Of a stretch of DNA of 64,000 nt, positions 54,309 through 61,286 are shown piece by piece. Numbering within the stretch: the stretch's first letter is position 1; each line of letters opens with the position of its first letter. The translations under genes and the position numbers were made by a program. Source of the DNA: ZC4RG30 sp964417875 (lineage in GTDB: Bacteria > Pseudomonadota > Gammaproteobacteria > Steroidobacterales > Steroidobacteraceae); contig CAYQJU010000005.1 in the NCBI GenBank assembly GCA_964417875.1, positions 1-64,000 of the forward strand, written 5' to 3'. Below the pieces are notes generated by a model. It saw nothing but the letters and a program-made list of their open reading frames with translations. It ran no database searches and was not told the origin of the DNA.

Positions 54309-55232
54309 TCAACGCGCGCGCGATCCGCCGCGCGACAGGATCAGCACTCCGCCCAGCACCAGCACAGTGCCCACCAGTCCCCAGCCGGAGAAGGACTCAT
54401 CGAGCAACAGCCAGGCCAGCAGGATGGTGGCCATCGGACCCAGCATGGCCACCATCGCGGTGCGCCCGGCACCGATGCGTTCGATGGCCAGCATCGTCGC
54501 AAAGGCTGGCAGCACAGTGCAGAAGAATCCATTGATCGCCGACAGTCCGTACACCGCGGCCGGCTGCTCGAACGATGCGAGCGGATTCTGCAGCGCGAAC
54601 TGCAGCAGCACCGCAGCAGTCGAGACCAGGATGGCGTAGGCGGTGAGACGGATCGCACCCACGCGATGCACCAGCTCGCCGGCGAACACCAGGTACAGCG
54701 CATAGGTGATCGCACTGCCGAACACCAGCGCCGCACCCAGCGGCACCTCCGCACCACCGCTGCGCACGTCATGCCAGAACGCCGCGATGATGCCGGCATA
54801 GGCCACTGCCAGCGCCAGCGCGTCATTGCGGCTGAAACGCCGGCGCAGGAAGAACACCGAGATCAGCACCACCAGCGTGGGATACAGATAGAGGATCAGC
54901 CGCTCGAGTCCGGCGCTGACATGCTGCAGGCCGAGAAAGTCGAAGTAGCTGGCCGCGTAGTAACCGACCATGCCCAGCAGCACGATGCGCAGATGCTCGC
55001 CGCCAGTCAGCGGCGCCCTGCCCCGGCTCGACCACGCCAGGGCAATGGCGAAGAACGGCGCGGCGAACAGCATGCGCAGCGCCAGCAGCGTCAACGCATC
55101 GACGCCATGGCGATAGGCCAGCTTGATGACCACGGCCTTTGCGGAAAACAGCACGCTGCCGGCCATCGCCAGTGCAATGCCGGCGAGGAAGGGGCCGCGA
55201 AGAGCAGGGCCGCTCGTCGATGTTGATGACAC
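54309..55232 (-). CDS. EamA/DMT-family transporter
   Basis: A 307-residue ten-helix membrane protein with two EamA repeats, each beginning with a helix pair such as SVLFSAKAVVIKLAYRHG and ALVFGSAITYALYLVFAGEL, and with the family's YPTLVVLIS and LLDESFSGWGLVGTVLVLGGVL segments. The start is GTG 55232; TAGAAT (55245-55240) is 7 bp upstream, so the mRNA is probably leaderless. It is divergent from the glucosylglycerol synthase gene across 91 bp, and a role in moving that osmolyte is possible but unproven. Confidence 0.85.
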   Translation of the reverse strand: MSSTSTSGPALRGPFLAGIALAMAGSVLFSAKAVVIKLAYRHGVDALTLLALRMLFAAPFFAIALAWSSRGRAPLTGGEHLRIVLLGMVGYYAASYFDFLGLQHVSAGLERLILYLYPTLVVLISVFFLRRRFSRNDALALAVAYAGIIAAFWHDVRSGGAEVPLGAALVFGSAITYALYLVFAGELVHRVGAIRLTAYAILVSTAAVLLQFALQNPLASFEQPAAVYGLSAINGFFCTVLPAFATMLAIERIGAGRTAMVAMLGPMATILLAWLLLDESFSGWGLVGTVLVLGGVLILSRGGSRAR

Positions 55233-55239
55233 CGCGGCG

Positions 55240-55245
55240 ATTCTA
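55240..55245 (-). promoter_or_regulatory. -10 box of the EamA transporter gene (leaderless)
   Basis: TAGAAT on the minus strand, then 7 bp and the GTG start at 55232. This arrangement is base-for-base that of the ABC operon (TAGAAT-N7-GTG). No clear -35. Confidence 0.45.
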
Positions 55246-55310
55246 GGCTGGAAAACGCGGCATTTGCGATGCACCAGGCAATTCGGGGCCCGCCTGCATG
55301 CTGCAACTGT

Positions 55311-55316
55311 TATAAT
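55311..55316 (+). promoter_or_regulatory. -10 box of ggpPS (leaderless)
   Basis: A perfect TATAAT, 7 bp before the ATG at 55324. No Shine-Dalgarno and no convincing -35, which suggests activator dependence or a sigma factor other than sigma-70. Confidence 0.5.
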
Positions 55317-55323
55317 CGATGCA

Positions 55324-57675
55324 ATGACTGTTTCAACTGCCAGCCTGGTGCTGGCCACCGATCTCGACGGCACCTTCCTTGCCGGCGATACCGAGCAGCG
55401 ACAGCAGCTCTACAGCCTGGTGGACCGGCATCCTGAAATCCGCTTGATCTGGGTCACGGGTCGCGCGCTCGAAGCCGTGATGCCTTTGCTGTCCGATCCG
55501 GCCCTGCCCCGACCCGACTATCTGGTGTGCGATGTAGGTGCAACGGTGGTCGATGGCCGCAACCTGCAGCCGGTCCAGCCCCTGCAGTCGCGCATCGAGG
55601 AACGCTGGCCCGGCGAACGCCGCGTCGCCGAGGCGATGCGCCAGTTTCCCGGCCTGCGCCGCCAGGACGTGCCGCAGGAGCGGCGCTGTTCCTATTTCTG
55701 CGATCCTGATGTGCTGGCCAAGTATCGGCCCGCGATCGAAGCTGCGGCGCGCGAACTGGGCTGCGAGGTGCTCTACTCCGCCGATCACTACCTCGACATC
55801 CTGCCGCCGCGCACCGACAAGGGCCGCACGCTCACCGCGTTGTCACGGCTGCTGAAGGTCACGCGCGAACATGTGCTGGTCGCCGGCGACACGCTCAACG
55901 ACCTCTCGATGTACGAGGCGGGCTTCCGCGGTGTCTGCGTCGGCGGTTCGGAGCCCGCGCTGCTCGATGCCACCGGCGCGCGGCGCAATGTGCTGCATGC
56001 GCAGAAGCCCGGCTGTGGCGGCATCCTCGAGGCCATCGATCATTTCGGGATGCTGGCCCAGGACGATCCGCATCGCGAGGCGGTGCCGCGCTCGAAGGCC
56101 GGCAAGGCGCGGCTGGTGATGCTCTATCACCGCCTTCCCTATGAAGAGGTGATCGAGAACGGCGAGATGAAATTCCGCCGGCCGCGCTCGCCCAACGGCA
56201 TCATCCCGAGCCTGCTGAGCTTCTTCGCCGAAGGCGAGGCCGGCTCATGGGTCGCGTGGAGCACCGAGGATACGCGCCGCGGCGTGATCGATCCGCGCGT
56301 CGCCGTCGATCCCGAGCTCTACCCCAATCTCACCGCCGTGCGCCTGCCGCTGAGCAAGGCCGACGTCGATGCCTTCTACAGGCGCTTCTCGAAGGAAGCC
56401 TTCTGGCCGACGCTGCACACCTTCTGGGAACGTGCACGTTTCCGAGAGGAAGACTGGAAGGTGTTCCTGCGCGTCAATCGCGCATTCGCCGAAGCCGCCG
56501 CCGCGGAGGCCGCACCCGGCGCCACGGTGTGGCTGCACGACTACAACCTCTGGATGGCACCGGCACGACTGCGCGAACTGCGGCCCGACGTGCGCATCGC
56601 ATTCTTCCATCACACCTATTTTCCCTCCGCCGACACCTTCAACGTGGTGCCGTGGCGGCGGGAGATCCTGGGCAGCCTGCTCAGCTGCGACTACATCGGC
56701 TTCCACATCCCGCGCCAGGTCGAGAACTTCGTCGATGTGGTGCGCGGCGCGATGCCCACCGAGGTGCTGCGCCGCGAAGGCTGTGCGCCGCGTTTCCTGA
56801 CGTATGGCTGCGCCGTCGGACTCGACCGCATGACCACGCGCGTGCAGGTGCAGGGCCACACCGTGGGCCTCGGTGCCCATCCGGTGGGCACCGACCTTGC
56901 CCGCATCCGCCGCACGCTGGCGCAGCCCACGGTGCGGGCCAGCGTCGAGAAGCTGCGCCGCGAGATCGCGCCGCGCAAGCTGGTGCTGTCGATCGAGCGG
57001 CTCGACTACACCAAGGGCACGCTCGAGAAGATGCAGGCCTTCGAGCGCCTGCTCGAAACTTCACCCGACCTGCATGGCAAGGTGACGCTGGTGGCCATCT
57101 GCGTGCCGGCGGCGCGCGAGATGACCGTCTACCGGCAATTGCAGACCAGCATCGAACAGGCGGTGGGCCGCATCAACGGCCGCTTCGCGCGCCTCGACTG
57201 GACACCGGTGCGCTTCTTTGCAAGGTCCCTGCCCTTCGAGGACGTCGTCGCGCACTATGCGGCCGCCGACGTCATGTGGATCACGCCGCTGCGCGACGGG
57301 CTGAACCTCGTCTCGAAAGAATTCGTCGCCACCCAGGGCATCGAAGGCGGACGCGGCGTGCTGGTGCTGTCCGAGTTTGCCGGCGCCGCAGCCGAACTGA
57401 AGGGCGCGCTGCTGACCAATCCGCATGACCCGGCCGACCTCACGGCGACGCTGGCACAGGCGCTGGCCATGGATCCGGGCGAGGCCGAAGACAGGCTGCG
57501 CCAGCTGTTCGGCATCGTCGAGGAGTTCGACGTCAATCGCTGGGGGCGTGACTTCCTGGCCGCGGTGCATGCGGCTCCGGGCCATGCCGCTGGCGCTCCG
57601 GGCCATTCCACTGGCGCGCCGGGCGCGGCGGGGCCGGCCACCCCCATCGCGACGACGCCACAGCGCCGGCACTGA
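55324..57675 (+). CDS. Bifunctional glucosylglycerol-phosphate synthase/phosphatase (GgpPS)
   Basis: A 783-residue fusion. Residues 8-250 are a HAD phosphatase of the sucrose-phosphatase type (DLDGT 13-17, VTGRA 44-48, DKGRT, GDTLND). Residues about 265-750 are a GT20 glycosyltransferase: HHTYFPSADTFN, ERLDYTKGTLEKM and LRDGLNLVSKEFV. This order (phosphatase first, synthase second) is that of GgpPS enzymes, which make the osmolyte glucosylglycerol from ADP-glucose and glycerol-3-phosphate. A trehalose synthase/phosphatase is the alternative. The glycerol kinase at 59077-60546 can supply glycerol-3-phosphate. The C-terminus has an Ala/Pro/Gly/His-rich tail of repeated GHAAGAPGHSTGAPG-type sequence. 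Confidence 0.8.
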   Translation: MTVSTASLVLATDLDGTFLAGDTEQRQQLYSLVDRHPEIRLIWVTGRALEAVMPLLSDPALPRPDYLVCDVGATVVDGRNLQPVQPLQSRIEERWPGERRVAEAMRQFPGLRRQDVPQERRCSYFCDPDVLAKYRPAIEAAARELGCEVLYSADHYLDILPPRTDKGRTLTALSRLLKVTREHVLVAGDTLNDLSMYEAGFRGVCVGGSEPALLDATGARRNVLHAQKPGCGGILEAIDHFGMLAQDDPHREAVPRSKAGKARLVMLYHRLPYEEVIENGEMKFRRPRSPNGIIPSLLSFFAEGEAGSWVAWSTEDTRRGVIDPRVAVDPELYPNLTAVRLPLSKADVDAFYRRFSKEAFWPTLHTFWERARFREEDWKVFLRVNRAFAEAAAAEAAPGATVWLHDYNLWMAPARLRELRPDVRIAFFHHTYFPSADTFNVVPWRREILGSLLSCDYIGFHIPRQVENFVDVVRGAMPTEVLRREGCAPRFLTYGCAVGLDRMTTRVQVQGHTVGLGAHPVGTDLARIRRTLAQPTVRASVEKLRREIAPRKLVLSIERLDYTKGTLEKMQAFERLLETSPDLHGKVTLVAICVPAAREMTVYRQLQTSIEQAVGRINGRFARLDWTPVRFFARSLPFEDVVAHYAAADVMWITPLRDGLNLVSKEFVATQGIEGGRGVLVLSEFAGAAAELKGALLTNPHDPADLTATLAQALAMDPGEAEDRLRQLFGIVEEFDVNRWGRDFLAAVHAAPGHAAGAPGHSTGAPGAAGPATPIATTPQRRH

Positions 57676-57676
57676 C

Positions 57677-57694
57677 GCGGGGCACGCGCCCCGC
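57677..57694 (+). terminator. Hairpin directly after ggpPS
   Basis: GCGGGGC and GCCCCGC (57677-57683 and 57688-57694) form a 7-bp GC stem with a 4-nt loop, 1 bp past the ggpPS stop. No T-tract follows, so termination is uncertain. Confidence 0.4.
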
Positions 57695-57715
57695 GGCATC
57701 TGGCATGCTTGCCCG

Positions 57716-58402
57716 ATGTCCCCGCGATCCGGTTCATGGCATGTGATTCCGGTCCTGGCCGTGCTGCTGCCGGCTGCGGCCTTTGCCCATGGCGTGCACG
57801 GCGACGACGCCCGGTTCGTCATGCAGGCCAGCGGCGCCCATCCGGGTCCATTTGCCTACCTGGGCGCCAAGCACATGGTCACCGGCCTGGACCATCTGGC
57901 CTTCCTGGCCGGCGTGATCTTCCTGCTGCACAGGCTGCGCGATGTGGCGCTGTACGCCACGCTGTTCGCGGCGGGGCATACCCTCACCCTGCTGGGCGCA
58001 GTGCTGGCCGACCTCAGCGTCAATGCGCATCTGGTGGATGCCGTGATCGGCATCTCGGTGGTCTACAAGGGCTTCGAGAACATCGGCGGTTTCCGCGCCC
58101 TGCCGCGGCCGCCTGATCCGCGGGTCGCCGTCTTCGCCTTCGGCCTTGCGCATGGGCTCGGGCTGGCCACGAAGCTGCAGGAACTTGCGCCGCCGGCAGA
58201 TGGCCTGGTGGTGAACCTTCTTGCCTTCAATGCAGGCGTGGAGCTGGGCCAGCTGGTGGCGCTGGCGGCAATGGTGCTGCTGTTCCGCCTCTGGCGGCGC
58301 ACGCGCAGCTTCGCGCATGCCATCATTCCGGCAAACGGCATCCTGATGGCCGTCGGATTCCTGCTGGCCGGTTACCAGCTGGCCGGATATCTGTTCGAAT
58401 AG
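57716..58402 (+). CDS. HupE/UreJ-family membrane protein
   Basis: A 228-residue inner-membrane protein with a signal-like N-terminus (about 1-24, VLAVLLPAAAFA), the HupE signature AKHMVTGLDHLAFLAGVIFLL (in parts) and FAFGLAHGLGLATKLQEL. About seven membrane segments are predicted. HupE/UreJ members take up nickel or cobalt or have unknown cargo; an acidic/His metal site HGVHGDDARF is near the mature N-terminus. It is followed after 27 bp by an anchor protein, a pairing seen in other proteobacteria. Confidence 0.85.
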   Translation: MSPRSGSWHVIPVLAVLLPAAAFAHGVHGDDARFVMQASGAHPGPFAYLGAKHMVTGLDHLAFLAGVIFLLHRLRDVALYATLFAAGHTLTLLGAVLADLSVNAHLVDAVIGISVVYKGFENIGGFRALPRPPDPRVAVFAFGLAHGLGLATKLQELAPPADGLVVNLLAFNAGVELGQLVALAAMVLLFRLWRRTRSFAHAIIPANGILMAVGFLLAGYQLAGYLFE

Positions 58403-58429
58403 ATGCGTCTCGCAGACGAAGGAGAAATC

Positions 58430-59080
58430 ATGAGCGCAGACGGACGCAACCAGCGCCGCGCAACCTGGAAATGGCTGCTCGGGGCCGCAGCAGTGGCCGT
58501 GGTACTGCTGTTCACGGTGGTGCTGCCCGCCGAATACGGATATGACCCCACCCGCGTCGGCCGCATGCTGGGCCTGACGGCGCTCAACGAGGAACCCGCC
58601 AGCGAGCCGGATCTCGACACCGTCATCGACGACCTGCTCAGCGCCAACGACAACCTCCAGCCCACTGCGGCCTCCGATCCGATGACGCCGATCCCGCTGC
58701 CGAACCCGGCCATCAGCCAGATCGAATCCGCACCGCCGAAGACCGAGACGCTGCGCATCGAGCTGGACTTCGACGGGCGCACCGAGGTGAAGGCGGTGAT
58801 GGGCAAGGCCAAGGCCATCATCTACAGCTGGAAGGTCGAGGGCGGTGATGTGTATGTCGATTTCCACGGCCACGACCCGGCGCGCGGCAAGGACTTCTGG
58901 GTGCGCTATGACGAGGCCGGGCAGGAACAGGGCATCACCGGGCGCAATGGCTCGCTGGTGGCGCCGTTCGACGGCGAGCATGGCTGGTACTGGCTGAACA
59001 CCAGTGACGGCCCCGTCACCGTCGAGCTGACCGTCACCGGCTACTTCGACCGGCTGGTGGACTACGGCAAGCTGAAGTGA
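58430..59080 (+). CDS. Membrane-anchored partner of HupE ('transmembrane anchor protein')
   Basis: A 216-residue protein with one N-terminal transmembrane helix (about 15-35) and a long periplasmic or cytosolic domain containing ELDFDGRTEVKAVMGKAKAIIYSW and a C-terminal beta-rich part (HGWYWLNTSDGPVTVELTVTGY). It starts at ATG 58430 with AAGGAGAA upstream. The pairing with HupE suggests metal transport or sensing, but the biochemical role is not known. Its stop overlaps the glpK start (GTGA). Confidence 0.82.
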   Translation: MSADGRNQRRATWKWLLGAAAVAVVLLFTVVLPAEYGYDPTRVGRMLGLTALNEEPASEPDLDTVIDDLLSANDNLQPTAASDPMTPIPLPNPAISQIESAPPKTETLRIELDFDGRTEVKAVMGKAKAIIYSWKVEGGDVYVDFHGHDPARGKDFWVRYDEAGQEQGITGRNGSLVAPFDGEHGWYWLNTSDGPVTVELTVTGYFDRLVDYGKLK

Positions 59081-60546
59081 GCGCGCTGCTGTCCATCGAC
59101 CAGGGCACGAGCAGCAGCCGCGCCATCCTGTTCGATCGCAGCGGTGCCATGCTCGGCACGGCGCAGCGCGAACTGCCGCAGCACTATCCGCAGCCGGGCT
59201 GGGTGGAACACGATGCCGAGCGCATCCTGCACGATGTCATCGCCTGCGCGCGCGAGGTGCTCTCCTCCACCGGCACCGGTCCAGACACGGTAGCCGCCAT
59301 CGGCATCACCAACCAGCGCGAAACCGTCGTGGTGTGGGATCGCGCCACCGGCCGTCCCATCCATCCGGCCATCGTATGGCAGGACCGTCGCACCGCCGGG
59401 TTCTGTCATGAGCACCAGCAGCGCTCCGCGTGGCTGAACGAGCGATCCGGGCTGCTGCTCGATCCGTACTTCTCAGCCACCAAGCTGGCCTGGCTGCTCG
59501 ACCATGTGAATGGCGCACGCGCACGCGCCGAGGCGGGCGAGCTGGCATTCGGCACCATCGACAGCTGGCTGATGTGGCACCTGACCGGCGGCCGGCGGCA
59601 TGTCACCGACGCCACCAATGCATCGCGCACCGCGCTGTTCAACCTGCGCACGCAGGACTGGGATGCGGAACTGCTGGAATTCTTCCGTGTGCCGCGCGCG
59701 ATGCTGCCCGAGGTGCTCGACAGCGCCGCGGACTTCGGCACCACGGTGCCGCACCTGCTGGGCGGCGCGATCCGCATCGCAGGCGTGGCGGGTGACCAGC
59801 ATGCAGCCACGTTCGGCCAGGCCTGCTTCGAGCCGGGCATGGTGAAGTCCACCTATGGCACCGGCTGCTTCGCGGTGCTGAACACCGGCGCAACCCTGGT
59901 GCATTCGCGCCATCGCCTGCTGAGCACCATGGCGTGGCGGCTGGATGGCAAGCCCACCTATGCACTGGAAGGCAGCATCTTCGTGGCCGGCGCGGCCGTG
60001 AAATGGCTGCGCGATGAGTTGCGCCTGATCCGCAAGGCTGCCGACACCGGGGCACTGGCCGCATCGATCGAGAGCACCCGCGGCGTCTACCTGGTGCCGG
60101 CATTCACCGGCCTCGGCGCGCCCTGGTGGGATCCGCAGGCACGCGGCGCACTGCTCGGGCTGAGCTTTGACTCCGGCGTGGCCGAGATCGCACGCGCCAC
60201 GCTCGAGTCGGTGTCCTTCCAGACCCGCGACCTGCTCGATGCACTGGCCAGGGATGCCGGCGCGCCGGCGCAGCTGCGCGTCGATGGCGGCATGGTGGTC
60301 AACGACTGGTTCGTGCAGAACCTGGCCGATGTGCTGCAGATGCAGGTGGTGAGGCCGCGCATCATCGAGACCACCGCGCTGGGCGCGGCGTGGCTTGCGG
60401 GCCTGGGTGCCGGGCTGTATGGCTCGCTGGCCGAGATCGCACAGCTGTGGCAGGCGCAGAGCCAGTTCGAACCGCGCGTGGATGCCGACAGCATGCAGCA
60501 GCACTATGACGGTTGGCAGCGCGCGGTGCGGCGGCTGCTGCAATGA
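59077..60546 (+). CDS. glpK: Glycerol kinase
   Basis: A 489-residue FGGY-family kinase that converts glycerol and ATP to sn-glycerol-3-phosphate. Landmarks are IDQGTSSSRAILFD, TNQRETVVVWD, VWQDRRTAGFC, the GDQHAATFGQAC and ALEGSIFVAGAAVKWLRD stretches and GGMVVNDWFVQNLADVL. The start is GTG 59077, overlapping the preceding stop (GTGA). The glycerol facilitator and dehydrogenase genes are absent nearby. The gene probably serves phospholipid and glucosylglycerol synthesis as well as glycerol catabolism. Confidence 0.97.
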   Translation: MSALLSIDQGTSSSRAILFDRSGAMLGTAQRELPQHYPQPGWVEHDAERILHDVIACAREVLSSTGTGPDTVAAIGITNQRETVVVWDRATGRPIHPAIVWQDRRTAGFCHEHQQRSAWLNERSGLLLDPYFSATKLAWLLDHVNGARARAEAGELAFGTIDSWLMWHLTGGRRHVTDATNASRTALFNLRTQDWDAELLEFFRVPRAMLPEVLDSAADFGTTVPHLLGGAIRIAGVAGDQHAATFGQACFEPGMVKSTYGTGCFAVLNTGATLVHSRHRLLSTMAWRLDGKPTYALEGSIFVAGAAVKWLRDELRLIRKAADTGALAASIESTRGVYLVPAFTGLGAPWWDPQARGALLGLSFDSGVAEIARATLESVSFQTRDLLDALARDAGAPAQLRVDGGMVVNDWFVQNLADVLQMQVVRPRIIETTALGAAWLAGLGAGLYGSLAEIAQLWQAQSQFEPRVDADSMQQHYDGWQRAVRRLLQ

Positions 60547-60553
60547 GGCTGGC

Positions 60554-61255
60554 TTACTGCAGCGTGAGGTGTAGCGTCAGCATCAGCGCGCGATGCCGGA
60601 ACGGCGCCATGCCCTCTGATGGGCGGGGGCCGTAGTTGGCCGCCTCGGCGGTGAGGCGTACCCCCCAGGCGGCCGGCAGGTCATCGATCGGCCAGTCGTA
60701 TCCCACCGACACGCTGCCGCCCAGCGCCTGGCGTGAAGCATCGCAGCGCCAGGCGCCGCTGCCATCGCCGTAGGCGAGAACATCGGGGAACAGCGCCGCG
60801 GCAAACCCGTCGAGCCACGACCAGGCGTCCTCGGACCAGCGGTGGCGATAACAGAAGCTCGACATGCCGACGCCGGCGCGCAGGCGCAGTCCGCTGCGCG
60901 CCGGACGATATTCGGCGAATCCGCCAAAGCGGGTGAAGTTGGGTGCGAAGTCCACCGGACGGCTGCCGCATTCCCATTGTGAGCAGCCCCTGAATGGCAG
61001 GATGGCGCCCAACTCCAGGCCCACGCCCCAGTCGCGGTTCACCCGATAGCCCATCTCGATGCTGGCGGCGAAGACATCGCGCCCGGCCGACGGAGCCGGT
61101 GCCAGCGACTGCACCGCGCCACCGCCAAGGCCGACGCCCAGCCAGCCCCGTGCAGCACTGTCCGGGGAGGATTGCGCGATCGCCCCGCCGGGCAGCGCCA
61201 TCAGGCAGGCAAGCATCATCGCGACAGCAAGCGGGGGGCGTGGGCGGAACATCAT
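60554..61255 (-). CDS. Outer-membrane beta-barrel protein
   Basis: A 233-residue protein with a signal peptide (about 1-27, VAMMLACLMALPGGAIAQ) and a pattern of alternating hydrophobic residues typical of an 8- to 10-strand barrel (GWLGVGLGGGAVQ, ASIEMGYRVNRDWGVGLELG, RHRALMLTLHLTLQ). Four cysteines around residues 90-165 may form loop disulfides. The function is unknown. ATG 61255 with GGAG is used; the codon before it (61258) starts the same frame further upstream. Confidence 0.75.
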   Translation of the reverse strand: MMFRPRPPLAVAMMLACLMALPGGAIAQSSPDSAARGWLGVGLGGGAVQSLAPAPSAGRDVFAASIEMGYRVNRDWGVGLELGAILPFRGCSQWECGSRPVDFAPNFTRFGGFAEYRPARSGLRLRAGVGMSSFCYRHRWSEDAWSWLDGFAAALFPDVLAYGDGSGAWRCDASRQALGGSVSVGYDWPIDDLPAAWGVRLTAEAANYGPRPSEGMAPFRHRALMLTLHLTLQ

Positions 61256-61286
61256 CCTTGATCTCCATGGCGACGTTCGGCGCAGA

